DNA from: Pedobacter hiemivivus | GTDB taxonomy: Bacteria; Bacteroidota; Bacteroidia; Sphingobacteriales; Sphingobacteriaceae | Direction of reading: 5' to 3' | NCBI RefSeq assembly: GCF_004331685.1 | Contig: NZ_SJSM01000006.1 | Coordinates: forward strand, 62,001 to 126,000 | Length of the DNA: 64,000 nucleotides | Translations under genes and position numbers: made by a program | Part shown: positions 8,380 to 18,030 of the stretch, one piece after another | Position numbering within the stretch: position 1 is the first letter of the stretch | How the letters are laid out: the number at the start of each line of letters is the position of its first letter | The notes under the pieces: generated by a model | What the model was told of the DNA's origin: nothing | The model's input: the letters and a program-made list of their open reading frames with translations, nothing else | Database searches by the model: none

Positions 8380-9987
8380 TTAGAAATCTTGATACAGGTT
8401 TCTAAAAGTACTACGCAGGCCAAAAGTGAACAATGCCGTATTGGTATTCTTTATGGCATTTGTTTCTCTTCTTAGTACTCCCCCAACTTCCAGGCGCAGA
8501 TTATATTTTGGATTGAGCAGATAGGATGCCCTTCCTTCAGCAAAATAAAGATTGGTACCAATGCCCTGACCGATTTTATTTCCATAATCCGAAACATGCA
8601 CATAATTATTCAAGAATATATTCTTGCCATAATTCATTCCTTCCGGATCAAGGCCATAACGAGCGTACATTAGCTGACCTTGTAGGTCAAACCTTTTATA
8701 GCTGTAATTTAAAATCCCCAATACCTCTCTAAAGTTAGCCCCCATAGGATGCGCCAAAGGCTGGTTCATTGCTGCATAATTGGATACCCTATCAAAATGC
8801 GCGTAGGTATAAGGCCTTGCTGTATTGAATTCGGCAAGGTAGTTCAGGCTTTTTACTTTAAACAAATCTGATCCTCTAACACCTAGTTGCAATGCCCACT
8901 TATTTGTCCAAAAGCCTCTATTACTAAAAAATTCTTTCGCAATAAATTCATCAAACATAAACTGGCCATATACAGTCGTTTTGTCCAGAATCTCATATTT
9001 GGTATTGATACCCAAACGCATTTTATCTGGAGAAGTACTATTAGCGCTTTCTACCGACCTTAAGAAGATAAAAGGGTGTACATAGTTAAAATCAAAACCT
9101 CGCTTGCCCTCGGGCTCGGCATCAGCCCAGGTCACAGCCTGAAAAAAGCCAATAGAAAAGCGATTCGTAGCATTCCAATCAATGTAATGCATGGCCGCCC
9201 ATTTCCCCCTATCACCTAAACGTCTGTCAGTAGTCAATCTTTCTGCTCCTGGGTCCAGCATATAACCAAATATAGTCTGGTATTGCACATTACCCAAAGT
9301 AGCCCTAACTCTTAAAAAAGAATAATTTGCTGCTACATCAGATAACAGCATAGAACGATACCCATCACCAATAAAGTTCTTATCATAACCTAGGGCAATG
9401 TTTAAATGCTTGTTGGGTGTATAAGACAATAAAGCGGTCACATACGACCAGTCTTTTGTTTTCTTATCCAACTTACCGCTCATTTCACTTGGCACTACAC
9501 CATTGGCATTGATAAAATCAGTAACATAATTCGCAAACACAGCTTGATTTTCAAAACCATTGGTATAAAAAGAGAACTTATCCCCTACTGTGCCACCGAT
9601 CTGAAAGCCCCGTGTATTTTTCCAGGTAGTTGTACCGTTCTTAAAATCGCGACCAATTTGTAAATCAGGGAGATAATCCGCATAAACAGTATAATCGTCC
9701 CCTTTAAAATTTAACAAGTGCTCTTCCGTTAATTTCCTACGAACCCAGGAACGCTTGTTTAAAGAATCAACGCCCACTTCCATTAAACCCTGATATCGGT
9801 TTACCAACAAGGAATCATCGGCATAAAAACCCTTAATGGCAGAATGTGATCGGCTATTTACATCATACACTGATTTATTCAGCTTCTGATAGAATTGATA
9901 CGAATAAGGGATGTTTACATTAGGTGTTTGTGCTTTTAAGCTAAAAGTAGCCATAGCTAGTACACCCAGCAATAAGTATTTCTTCAT
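8380..9987 (-). CDS. Outer-membrane beta-barrel, Wzi/RemB-like capsule assembly protein
   Basis: A 535-residue protein with a Sec signal peptide (MKKYLLLGVLAMATFSLKAQ) and alternating hydrophobic/polar strands typical of a large outer-membrane barrel. Landmarks such as LGYDKNFIGDGYRSMLLSD, FIFLRSVESAN and the terminal TFGLRSTF resemble the Bacteroidota proteins annotated as capsule-assembly Wzi family or gliding-motility RemB. In E. coli, Wzi helps hold capsule at the cell surface. Here the gene is the last of the large locus, only 2 bases after the CapD/WbpM-like gene, which supports a role in surface polysaccharide attachment. The family call is from recognition of the overall pattern, so it is moderate. 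Confidence 0.7.
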   Translation of the reverse strand: MKKYLLLGVLAMATFSLKAQTPNVNIPYSYQFYQKLNKSVYDVNSRSHSAIKGFYADDSLLVNRYQGLMEVGVDSLNKRSWVRRKLTEEHLLNFKGDDYTVYADYLPDLQIGRDFKNGTTTWKNTRGFQIGGTVGDKFSFYTNGFENQAVFANYVTDFINANGVVPSEMSGKLDKKTKDWSYVTALLSYTPNKHLNIALGYDKNFIGDGYRSMLLSDVAANYSFLRVRATLGNVQYQTIFGYMLDPGAERLTTDRRLGDRGKWAAMHYIDWNATNRFSIGFFQAVTWADAEPEGKRGFDFNYVHPFIFLRSVESANSTSPDKMRLGINTKYEILDKTTVYGQFMFDEFIAKEFFSNRGFWTNKWALQLGVRGSDLFKVKSLNYLAEFNTARPYTYAHFDRVSNYAAMNQPLAHPMGANFREVLGILNYSYKRFDLQGQLMYARYGLDPEGMNYGKNIFLNNYVHVSDYGNKIGQGIGTNLYFAEGRASYLLNPKYNLRLEVGGVLRRETNAIKNTNTALFTFGLRSTFRNLYQDF

Positions 9988-9989
9988 TT

Positions 9990-11942
9990 TTAGGGATTTT
10001 CCTCTACCTGCACCTGGACATCTAATTCTTCATAAACAGAATTCTTACTGATAAATTCAGGTACAATTACTTTCATTTGTTGAACCACCTGTCTTGTATT
10101 ATTCGAGCTGGCATAAAGTAACAATTGGTAAATTTGGACTTCAATTTCATTAAATATATATTCCCTCACCTGTCCAATCATAATTTTTTCATGGTGAGTT
10201 GGTACGGTATTCTCACTGTCATTCAGCAATTCCTCAAACAATTTCTCCCCAGGTCTTAACCCGGAATAAGAGATTTTAATATCCTGATTAGGCACCAAGC
10301 CTGCTAAACGAATCATTTTCTTTGCAAGCTCTACAATCTTTACGGATTTACCCATGTCGAATATATAAATCTCTCCACCTTTCCCCATGCAACCTGCCTC
10401 AAGCACCAAACGACAAGCTTCAGGTATCGTCATGAAAAAACGCGTAATCTCAGGATGCGTAACGGTGACTGGACCTCCTTTTTCTATCTGCTGCTTAAAG
10501 CGAGGAATCACGGAACCATTAGAGCCCAATACATTCCCAAAACGAGTAGTAATAAACTTAGTTATCGGCTTTACATTCCCATCATTTAAATAGCTTAGGC
10601 CATTGGAGAAGATCAGATCGGGGTTATTCAACGAATTATTGAGTGACTGTACATAAATCTCCGCAATTCGCTTAGATGCCCCCATTACATTGGTCGGGTT
10701 CACCGCCTTATCAGTAGAAATCATCACAAACTTCTGCACACCATATTTAACGGATAGATCTGCAATGGTCTTCGTGCCCATTACATTTGTTTTGATCGCT
10801 TCTGCAGGATTACCTTCCATCAGCGGCACATGCTTGTAAGCAGCGGCATGATAAACATAATGTGGTTTATAGGTTTCAAACAAATGTTGCATCCGTTTCT
10901 GATCCTTAACATCACCAACAAACGCATGAAAATTGGTATTCACATGGTGCTCTTCCAATTCAAGATAAATATGATGCAAGGCCGTTTCACTCTGATCACA
11001 AAGGATAATCAATCCAGTTTCGAATTTCAAGAGTTGCCTAACAATCTCACTACCAATAGAACCGGCGGCTCCGGTTATTAAAATTCGTTTACCCTTTAAC
11101 TGGTTTTGGATCCCATCGATATCTATTTCAATGGTCTTTCTGTTCAACAGATCTTCGATATTGATATTTTGAATTTGCGCAGTAGTTACCTCACCCCGAG
11201 CCCAAACCTCCGGCGATGGGATATTTAAAATCTTAACCTCATTTTCCAGGCAAATGTCAACCACTTGGTTTTTACGCTCCAAGGGGATCGTGTACGAAGC
11301 AAAGATGATTTCATCCACTTCATGCTTTACAATTAAATGCTCCAACTCTCCTGCATCCAAAATCCTCACCCCATCAATCGTTTTACCCACCTTACGCATG
11401 TCATCATCCACAAAAGCGATGATTGTTTTATTTACTTTGGCATCATGGTCAAAAGTTCTTTTTGTAGCCACACCGGCCTCTCCTGCCCCATAGATGATAA
11501 TTCTTCGCTTGTCCAGATTAGCGTTCTTGATGTACATAAAAAAGTACTTTACAACAACCCTATAGGTAATCAACAAAAGAAAGCTAAACAAAGTAAATAT
11601 AACGATAGCGACATTGCTCACCACATGCTCGCCAGTTACTACGATAGCAATCGCATGTGCAAAAAATAGAATTAAGGAGCTCAAAATTACCGCAAATAGA
11701 ATTCGAAATGAGTCCTGAGCTGAAGTATACCTCACAATTCCCGCGAATGTTTTTACACTATAAAACACCAATGAATTGATGATCACCACCATCACTACTG
11801 CTTTATAAAAGGCTAAGAAATCTATCCCGATAATTTTAAAATTATGCTGCAAAATAATTGCAAATAGTAGCGCGATGATACTTAAGCAAATATCAATTGT
11901 AAAAATAATCCAGCGAGATACGATTTGTAGTTTTGTAAACAT
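9990..11942 (-). CDS. CapD/WbpM/FlaA1-type UDP-sugar 4,6-dehydratase (long, membrane-anchored)
   Basis: A 650-residue enzyme expected to convert UDP-GlcNAc to a UDP-4-keto-6-deoxy sugar. The first ~135 residues contain four membrane helices. A first Rossmann motif YGAGEAGVATKR (151-162) belongs to the CoA-binding-like domain. The catalytic domain starts with LITGAAGSIGSEIVRQL (288-304), followed by YHAAAYKHVPL (364-374). STDKAVNPTNVMGASKR (409-425) has the Met in place of the usual catalytic Tyr that marks the long WbpM/FlaA1 form. Upstream, 11943-12040 is intergenic; the only promoter-like element I see there is a TAnnTTTG match at 11968-11975 (reverse strand) without a clear -33 box. Confidence 0.92.
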   Translation of the reverse strand: MFTKLQIVSRWIIFTIDICLSIIALLFAIILQHNFKIIGIDFLAFYKAVVMVVIINSLVFYSVKTFAGIVRYTSAQDSFRILFAVILSSLILFFAHAIAIVVTGEHVVSNVAIVIFTLFSFLLLITYRVVVKYFFMYIKNANLDKRRIIIYGAGEAGVATKRTFDHDAKVNKTIIAFVDDDMRKVGKTIDGVRILDAGELEHLIVKHEVDEIIFASYTIPLERKNQVVDICLENEVKILNIPSPEVWARGEVTTAQIQNINIEDLLNRKTIEIDIDGIQNQLKGKRILITGAAGSIGSEIVRQLLKFETGLIILCDQSETALHHIYLELEEHHVNTNFHAFVGDVKDQKRMQHLFETYKPHYVYHAAAYKHVPLMEGNPAEAIKTNVMGTKTIADLSVKYGVQKFVMISTDKAVNPTNVMGASKRIAEIYVQSLNNSLNNPDLIFSNGLSYLNDGNVKPITKFITTRFGNVLGSNGSVIPRFKQQIEKGGPVTVTHPEITRFFMTIPEACRLVLEAGCMGKGGEIYIFDMGKSVKIVELAKKMIRLAGLVPNQDIKISYSGLRPGEKLFEELLNDSENTVPTHHEKIMIGQVREYIFNEIEVQIYQLLLYASSNNTRQVVQQMKVIVPEFISKNSVYEELDVQVQVEENP

Positions 11943-12040
11943 AGACGTTACATAAAAATAACCTCAGCAAAACTAACAATAATTAAACCAAAAAGTAATT
12001 TGTGTTTTTGTAATACGAAAAATACAAGTGATTTTCTCCG

Positions 12041-12985
12041 TTAATCGACCTTAAACATCATTTTTGGTTTCAAATAAATATAAATAAGAGCCAATGGTAC
12101 CGTAGTTAATACAAATAAAAACCAAAAATTGAGTGGTAATAAAATAACTATGGCTACAATAGCTAATTGTACAATTGCATAAATAGATGAAACCCATATG
12201 TGTTCCCAATTCTGATCATTAGCTAGAATTTGGTAAAAATGTAGACGATGTGCTTCAAATATATTTTCTTTAAGCATCAGGCGATGTACAATAGTAAAGA
12301 TGGCATCTACTCCATATACAGCCAAGAATAAGATATAGGCATAATTACTCGTCTGTATCATCAATTTTAACAACAGAAATATAATCCAGAATGCGATGGT
12401 TACACTGCCGACATCTCCGGCAAAGCATTTTGCTTTTTTGCGGAAATTAAAAAATAAAAAAACAACGCTGGCCAGGATCGGCAACCAAATCATATCCGGT
12501 TTAATGAATTCACGAGTGTTATAGTTTACATACTGTAATCCTCCAAGGACCACCAGGCTATATACACCGGTAATGCCATTGATCCCATCCATAAAATTAT
12601 AGGCATTAATGATTCCTATCACGAAGATGTAAAGGATGATGCTCATCCAAATTGGGAAGAGATGAAATACGTTTAAAAAGATAAATAACAGTGTAACCGC
12701 AGTCAGATGAAAAATTAGCCTTATTTTATTGGATAAAGAAATACGATCGTCTATAAAACTAATCGTTCCAATGATGAGCATGCCCAGAATCGGTAACCAG
12801 AATTCACTATGAAGTATTACTCCAGCCAGAGCTGCAAAAACATAGATGACCCCTCCCCCTCGAATTGTAATTTCAGTATGAGAACTTCTTTCGTTTGGGT
12901 GATCAATAATATCGTAATAATCTGCAATTTTAAAGTACAGTAACATTATGACAAAAAAGAAAAAAAGACAACTTAGATACAACAT
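12041..12985 (-). CDS. WecA/MraY-superfamily sugar-1-phosphate transferase (second initiating enzyme)
   Basis: A 314-residue membrane protein with about ten helices and the superfamily motifs: IDHPNERSSH (27-36), IDDRISLSNK (78-87), NAYNFMDGINGITG (127-140) and CFAGDVGSV. It should load a sugar phosphate onto undecaprenyl phosphate. It lies 3 bases downstream of an NAD-dependent epimerase gene. This pairing is common in Bacteroidota O-antigen and capsule clusters, where the epimerase or reductase makes the UDP-sugar that this transferase uses. It differs in sequence from the enzyme at 6567-7535 and probably starts a different polymer. Confidence 0.9.
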   Translation of the reverse strand: MLYLSCLFFFFVIMLLYFKIADYYDIIDHPNERSSHTEITIRGGGVIYVFAALAGVILHSEFWLPILGMLIIGTISFIDDRISLSNKIRLIFHLTAVTLLFIFLNVFHLFPIWMSIILYIFVIGIINAYNFMDGINGITGVYSLVVLGGLQYVNYNTREFIKPDMIWLPILASVVFLFFNFRKKAKCFAGDVGSVTIAFWIIFLLLKLMIQTSNYAYILFLAVYGVDAIFTIVHRLMLKENIFEAHRLHFYQILANDQNWEHIWVSSIYAIVQLAIVAIVILLPLNFWFLFVLTTVPLALIYIYLKPKMMFKVD

Positions 12986-12988
12986 GTG

Positions 12989-13879
12989 TTATTTTAAATT
13001 AAAACTTTTTATGGTATTAAATAGTCCTTCAGTTGAAGAAACAGGAAATTTTTTAATATTTAAAGCCCTTTTAATTTTCTCATTTGATACAATAAAGCTT
13101 TCGGTGAGCTTTTTAAGTCGCTCTGTATTAAGAGGAAGATAAAGCACGTTACCAATTTTAGCAATGCATTGAATAAGCACCGGACTAATTTTCCATAACT
13201 TGGCTTTAAAACCCAAGACTTTACTAATTAATTCAATTACCTGGTTAGTTGATAATGGATCATCATCCGCAACGTTATAAATGCCACTATCTATATTTGA
13301 ATTGATTAGATTTTCAACAACAAAATTTAGATTTTCTATAGAAAGGAATGACCTTCTATTATTAAAGGCGGCCAATGGATATGGAAACCTTTTTCGCACA
13401 ACGCCATATAATAAATTTAAATTACCTTTATTTCCAGGCCCGTGGATCATACATGGACGGAGGATATAGAACGATTTCCCGGTAGGTAGGGGCTGCTCCT
13501 GAATATACTTCTCAGCCAATAGTTTTGATTTCCCATAATCTGTTTGTGGATTTGGTCGACTTTCTTCTTTTAATATCAAAGGGACAATATCCGCCGAAGC
13601 CTTCACACTACTAAAGAATATGAACTTGGTTGCGCCAGAACTCAAATAAGCATCGTAAATCTTTTTTGTAAGTTCAAAGTTAACCTTATAATAATCTTCA
13701 GGGTTAGATGTTTGTTTCAAATCATGAGCCTTACCGGCGAGATGAATAATCACTTCTGCGCTTCCTATCTGAGGATTACATAATTCATTTCTAGACAATA
13801 CACTAATGCTATGATCAGTTAATGCCGATAAAAAATTTTTCCCCACGAAACCTGTGGCACCAGTTAGTAAAATTTTCAT
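12989..13879 (-). CDS. NAD-dependent epimerase/dehydratase (WbpV-like)
   Basis: A 296-residue extended short-chain dehydrogenase. MKILLTGATGFVGKNFL holds the G-x-x-G-x-x-G NAD-binding loop. IIHLAGKAHD, FFSSVKASAD and DYGKSKLLAEKYI (catalytic Y-x-x-x-K) follow at expected spacing. LRPCMIHGPGNKGNL is the post-catalytic loop. The subfamily resembles WbpV/WbpK and related proteins that act on UDP-4-keto-6-deoxy-GlcNAc, the product expected from the CapD/WbpM-like gene at 9990-11942. The next gene is the phosphosugar transferase. Together these suggest that a 6-deoxy-HexNAc such as QuiNAc or FucNAc starts the repeat unit. The exact product is an inference. Confidence 0.85.
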   Translation of the reverse strand: MKILLTGATGFVGKNFLSALTDHSISVLSRNELCNPQIGSAEVIIHLAGKAHDLKQTSNPEDYYKVNFELTKKIYDAYLSSGATKFIFFSSVKASADIVPLILKEESRPNPQTDYGKSKLLAEKYIQEQPLPTGKSFYILRPCMIHGPGNKGNLNLLYGVVRKRFPYPLAAFNNRRSFLSIENLNFVVENLINSNIDSGIYNVADDDPLSTNQVIELISKVLGFKAKLWKISPVLIQCIAKIGNVLYLPLNTERLKKLTESFIVSNEKIKRALNIKKFPVSSTEGLFNTIKSFNLK

Positions 13880-13881
13880 GA

Positions 13882-14697
13882 TTAAAATTGCGAAAGTGTT
13901 TTTTTATTAGCTTGTTTCCTTTCCTCATCAAAACACCATCCCCATTTGTTGAAATAAACTACCATAGACTTTAAAAAGATCTTTAACAATTTAAGGCTTT
14001 TATTTGCCCCACTTTCGTAACCATGAAAAATGAAAACTTCCGGAAAATAAAGAGTTTTATATTCTTTATGAATTCGCCTCGAAAGGTCAAAATCTTCAAA
14101 ATACATAAAAAATGTATCGTCATAGGCACCAACCTGTTTGATTGCCTCTAAGTTTAGTAATGAAAAACATCCCGACAAAACCGGAGCATTATAAATTTTG
14201 TCTTCAGGAACATTTCTAAATTCGTACATATCTACAAATTTCTTGTAACGTCTATCTAATTTTTTGAGCTTTCGCCTTAAAATCCAGAAAGGATGTGGTA
14301 ATAATTTAGGAAGATGCTGAATAGAACCATCTTCATTCAAAATTTTTGGCATCATCATACCAACGTCTGAATGATCAGCCATATATTTGATCATTTCCTC
14401 AATAACGCCTGGATTAAAGTACACATCTGGGTTGACAACAAAATGATAATCATAGCCACCTTTGATTGCATCTTTTATTGCAATATTGTGGCCTGCTCCG
14501 AAGCCCAAATTTTGACCAGTAAATACATATTCAACCCGGCAATCTAAAGGTTTATCTGCAAGTATTTGGGATGAGTTATCAATTAACATTATCTTTATAT
14601 TCAGCTTAGATTCAAGAATCGAATCTAATGCTAAACGTGCTTTATCAAAATTGTGATAAAGAACTATTGAAGCAGATATTTTACACATGGTTTCCAT
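13882..14697 (-). CDS. Glycosyltransferase family 2 (rhamnosyltransferase-like)
   Basis: A 271-residue GT-A enzyme. ISASIVLYHNFDKARLALDS is the opening strand. LIDNSSQ, TGQNLGFGAGHNIAI and HFVVNPDVYFNPGVIEEM follow; the NPDV form of the metal-binding motif is typical of the WbbL/rhamnosyltransferase-like GT2 group. YFEDFDLSRRI later in the chain is the conserved catalytic-base region. The start at 14697 overlaps the upstream gene by 17 bases. A second ATG at 14688 would overlap by 8, the spacing used by several neighbours, so either is possible. Donor sugar unknown. Confidence 0.87.
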   Translation of the reverse strand: METMCKISASIVLYHNFDKARLALDSILESKLNIKIMLIDNSSQILADKPLDCRVEYVFTGQNLGFGAGHNIAIKDAIKGGYDYHFVVNPDVYFNPGVIEEMIKYMADHSDVGMMMPKILNEDGSIQHLPKLLPHPFWILRRKLKKLDRRYKKFVDMYEFRNVPEDKIYNAPVLSGCFSLLNLEAIKQVGAYDDTFFMYFEDFDLSRRIHKEYKTLYFPEVFIFHGYESGANKSLKLLKIFLKSMVVYFNKWGWCFDEERKQANKKTLSQF

Positions 14698-15793
14698 CTT
14701 CTAATATTTCCCTAAAGCGAGTCGCAGATTTATGCCATTGAAATGACGTTGCGTCCTCTGTCCCCTTCAATACTAACTTAGATCTCAAATTTGGATCATT
14801 AACTAAAGACGCAATATGATCTGCTAAAGAGAATGCATTTCGAGGCGGATAAATCAGACAGTTTTCCTGATGCCTGGCATATTCATTTATACCCTGAGAT
14901 GCACTAGTTATCACCGCACAACCACATGCCATAGCTTCAAGAGGCGGTAGACCAAATCCCTCCATCCAAGAGGTAGAAATAAAAATATCAGACGTCTGAA
15001 ATACAGAAGCGATTTCAAAATCGTCTTTTACATTAACAATTTCAAAATCCTTTAAATTAAATGATGACAAGTCATCATGACTTATTAAAATCACCTTCTC
15101 AATTTGCTCCTTAATTTCAGGTTTTAGAATATCCCAACTTTCAAGAAAGGTATCTAATCCCTTAGCCGGATGTTTCCTAGCAACTAAGCAAAGTTGTAAC
15201 GTTTTTTTTTGATCAATTGTGCTTACTGGCTTAAATATCTCTTGATTAATACAAGGATGTACACAATGAAATGGCGGAATATCGGCAGTTTTTGAATATC
15301 TACCTCGAAGCTTAATAAAACTGTCATAGCTAAATTTAGAATTAAACATGAACTTAATTGAATCATGATATGACAGCAATGTTAAAACCTTATAAAAACG
15401 TATAATCCATTTGTTTTTAAGCAAAAGACCATCATCAAAGATCCTATAATCGTCTGCTTGGATAAATCGATATACATTATTCCCTTTAATAAAAAAACTT
15501 AGTATGCTCATAATTGGATCAGTTATAATAATATACTGATTGAGAAATTTTTTATTAGCCGCTTTTATTACAGAAAATAAATTACGAATTTTTTGAATTT
15601 TAGTTTCCTTAAAGCGGCCGATTGAAATAAGTTTAACTTTGTTATTTAAATTAAAAGTTATCCCCTCTTCTGAATTTTGAGGGACCAATATAGTCACATC
15701 AGCCGACTCGCATAATATATTAGCCAATTCAACAAATACCCTAACTCCCCCCCCGTTCTTCAATTGAGGAAGTAAAAACACTATTTCTTTCAT
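14681..15793 (-). CDS. Glycosyltransferase family 4
   Basis: A 370-residue GT4 enzyme. VFLLPQLKNGGGVRVFVELA is the N-terminal glycine-loop region. LCLVARKHPAKGLDTFLESW starts the C-terminal domain. SWMEGFGLPPLEAMACGCAV is the donor-binding E-x7-E region. It is separated from the upstream polymerase gene by a 192-base gap that holds a strong palindrome, so it may be under some separate control within the locus. Its stop overlaps the GT2 gene downstream. Donor and linkage are not predictable. Confidence 0.88.
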   Translation of the reverse strand: MKEIVFLLPQLKNGGGVRVFVELANILCESADVTILVPQNSEEGITFNLNNKVKLISIGRFKETKIQKIRNLFSVIKAANKKFLNQYIIITDPIMSILSFFIKGNNVYRFIQADDYRIFDDGLLLKNKWIIRFYKVLTLLSYHDSIKFMFNSKFSYDSFIKLRGRYSKTADIPPFHCVHPCINQEIFKPVSTIDQKKTLQLCLVARKHPAKGLDTFLESWDILKPEIKEQIEKVILISHDDLSSFNLKDFEIVNVKDDFEIASVFQTSDIFISTSWMEGFGLPPLEAMACGCAVITSASQGINEYARHQENCLIYPPRNAFSLADHIASLVNDPNLRSKLVLKGTEDATSFQWHKSATRFREILEDGNHV

Positions 15794-15856
15794 CCTAAAA
15801 TAATTGTGTTAGCTAATCGAAGCTAACAGTTTAATAAATATTGGCACGAAGTACGT

Positions 15857-15883
15857 CTAAGAGAACTAAACTAGTTCTCTTAG
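15857..15883. repeat. 12-bp inverted repeat in the only large gap inside the locus
   Basis: CTAAGAGAACTA at 15857-15868 is followed after AAC by its exact reverse complement at 15872-15883. It lies in the 192-base gap (15794-15985) between the EpsG-like gene and the next GT4 gene, both on the - strand. No run of T follows on the - strand, so it is not a typical intrinsic terminator. It may be an operator, an mRNA processing site or a weak attenuator. Confidence 0.6.
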
Positions 15884-15985
15884 TTGTGCATTCCAAAATT
15901 TCCTATATCGTATGCGTTTTTTTAACTTTGCGCAGCCCAAATTCATTTTTATTGTATAGTTCTTCAACATTTTCAATTTATCTAT

Positions 15986-17044
15986 TTAAAATCCAAATCT
16001 ATATGGCGAACTTAATTGGACAATATATAGTGTAATGATTAATTGAAAAAAAGAAATTCCTAAAATCATAGCTTTACCAAAAAGCCTAGGCTTAAATATG
16101 TAGACTAAATATGGCACCAGAAAAATCTCTACAAGACATAAGAGTTCGGAAACCCTTGCTGCAACAATGTGTAAATCTGACAATATCAAATAACTCAAAC
16201 ACCCATAAAAATGTAAATTCAAAAATATTTGAAAATAGTCACTTTGTTTACTAATTATATTTTCGTAATAACGCAAGAAGAAGTTGAACAAAATTTTAGC
16301 ATAGATCATTAATATATATACACCAGCAGTTCTTTCTCCAAATCCTGCTTCAATAGTACTCTTATGCATATATATTTTAGAAATAATATAAAAATCAGTA
16401 TTCAAATTGTATCCTAATACAAAGTTAAGAAGGTGAGTCTGAGCAATTCCCAAGCAAATAATAAAACAAATGATAGATGTTTTGAAAGTTAGTTTAACAC
16501 GGGTCAATATAATGTAAAATGGCAAAAAAAGCATTAATGATACATGGAAAAATGAACCAATAATTATTGATATTATAAAAAAAGTTAATTTCCTTTCCTT
16601 AATAAATTGCAACGATACCAGTAGCATAGAGGCGGCAACTGCTTCACGGATCTGGGTCATTGGATGCAAAAAAAAGTAATAAGAATAAAAGTATGGGAAA
16701 ATTAACAAAGATGATCTAGTTTGAATAATTGCGGCATATACTAAAGGGACTATAGCTAAAAAGGCATAAATTAGTAAGACTCCATTGAAATGATCAATTG
16801 TATTTGCTATAAAATCACATATAATCTTATAAGAGACCTCCATCCCCTCATCAATATATCCTGCTTTAAAAATATTATATTTATCCAAATAGGCATCATA
16901 GTCTGAAGTTATTCCAGCCCTTAACCCAGCTAACAGTGTCAAAAAAAAACCTATAAGAATACAAAATAACTGCCTTTCTTTCACTTTAAAAGGAACCAAC
17001 GACAAAATAGAAATTAATAAAAAAACGGTCCAGTATACGAACAT
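15986..17044 (-). CDS. EpsG/Wzy-type polysaccharide polymerase
   Basis: A 352-residue polytopic membrane protein with roughly ten helices. The pattern LLAGLRAGITSDYDAYLDKY near residues 40-59 is the EpsG-family signature: R-x-G followed by D-x-x-x-Y in the first periplasmic loop. HPMTQIREAVAASMLLVSLQ further on is the second conserved EpsG segment, containing the invariant Arg. It should polymerise lipid-linked repeat units at the outer face of the inner membrane. The start codon sits directly against the stop of the upstream GT2 gene. This is the polymerase of the - strand locus, separate from the one at 2635-4056. Confidence 0.85.
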   Translation of the reverse strand: MFVYWTVFLLISILSLVPFKVKERQLFCILIGFFLTLLAGLRAGITSDYDAYLDKYNIFKAGYIDEGMEVSYKIICDFIANTIDHFNGVLLIYAFLAIVPLVYAAIIQTRSSLLIFPYFYSYYFFLHPMTQIREAVAASMLLVSLQFIKERKLTFFIISIIIGSFFHVSLMLFLPFYIILTRVKLTFKTSIICFIICLGIAQTHLLNFVLGYNLNTDFYIISKIYMHKSTIEAGFGERTAGVYILMIYAKILFNFFLRYYENIISKQSDYFQIFLNLHFYGCLSYLILSDLHIVAARVSELLCLVEIFLVPYLVYIFKPRLFGKAMILGISFFQLIITLYIVQLSSPYRFGF

Positions 17045-18030
17045 TATCTTTTCTTTGTTTTTATAAAAAAACCTTTAAATCTGTCAAGAAAATTAATATT
17101 AAAACGAATTGACGAGATATTAAAGAGGTTGAAAAAACCTGCAAATAATCCATATTTAAAATTCCCATGCTTGTGAATACGCTGCACCATTTTACTACTT
17201 TCCTTAAAATTCCTAGCATTATTTAGTTTTAATACCTGTAGAAAAATTAACCACGAGAAAATTCTCTTGTATTTTTTTTCAAAATATCTATTCCCGGCGG
17301 CATATTCTTCATATACATTTAATCCATCAGGTATTCCATAATTCTCTCTAATTTCCATTTGAGAGCCTTGACTCGCATGCTTACGGTATTGAATAAGCGG
17401 CTCAGGTAGTATACCGGCAGGGAATTCCTTTAAAATTCGTAGCCACATTTCATAGTCTGTAGCAGATTTATATTTGTCATTAATTTTAAACATTCCTAAT
17501 TTGTCGTAAATCTTTTTGGGTACCATAACAGTAGGCGTAACGAGAAAAGGCACAAATGAATCCAGTATGGCAGGAAAAATTTCTTCAAAAGTATACTTAC
17601 ATTTTATATTATTACGGAGCCTTGATGGAAGTTCAAGTTCTCCCAAATATTCTCCATTTGAGTCTATTAGGTTGGCCAAAGTGGAAACGAACCCACAATC
17701 TTGATTCTGGTCGAAAAATGAAACAGATTTTGCTACAATTTCAGGATGATAAATATCATCAGAATGATAAACTGCTACAAAGTCTCCTGTAGCTAAGGAA
17801 ATTAACTTATTCATGTTTAAACCAGCACCAATATTTTGCTGATTAAAAACATAGCTCCAATTATTTTCATCAGCATATCTTTTTATAATTGCCTGAGTAT
17901 TATCTGATGAACAGTTATCTCCAATGATGACCTCAATATTAGTATAGGTCTGGTTTTGTATACTATTTAAAGATTCTTCCAAATAAGCATCGGAATTATA
18001 TGTAGGAATACATATTGATACCTTAGACAT
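17044..18030 (-). CDS. Glycosyltransferase family 2
   Basis: A 328-residue GT-A enzyme. VSICIPTYNSDAYLEESLNS is the standard opening. GDNCSSDNTQAI and NIGAGLNMNKLISLATGDFV follow. VYHSDDIYHPEI contains the metal-binding acidic cluster. SATDYEMWLRI in the second half is the acceptor-side acidic motif. It overlaps the flippase gene upstream by 8 bases and abuts the EpsG-like gene downstream. Probably one of the repeat-unit transferases. Donor unknown. Confidence 0.88.
   Translation of the reverse strand: MSKVSICIPTYNSDAYLEESLNSIQNQTYTNIEVIIGDNCSSDNTQAIIKRYADENNWSYVFNQQNIGAGLNMNKLISLATGDFVAVYHSDDIYHPEIVAKSVSFFDQNQDCGFVSTLANLIDSNGEYLGELELPSRLRNNIKCKYTFEEIFPAILDSFVPFLVTPTVMVPKKIYDKLGMFKINDKYKSATDYEMWLRILKEFPAGILPEPLIQYRKHASQGSQMEIRENYGIPDGLNVYEEYAAGNRYFEKKYKRIFSWLIFLQVLKLNNARNFKESSKMVQRIHKHGNFKYGLFAGFFNLFNISSIRFNINFLDRFKGFFIKTKKR

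Noticed and set aside
15841..16035. Small + strand open frame spanning the gap and the end of the EpsG-like gene
   Set aside because: It runs antisense through the palindrome and the polymerase gene end and shows no protein features.
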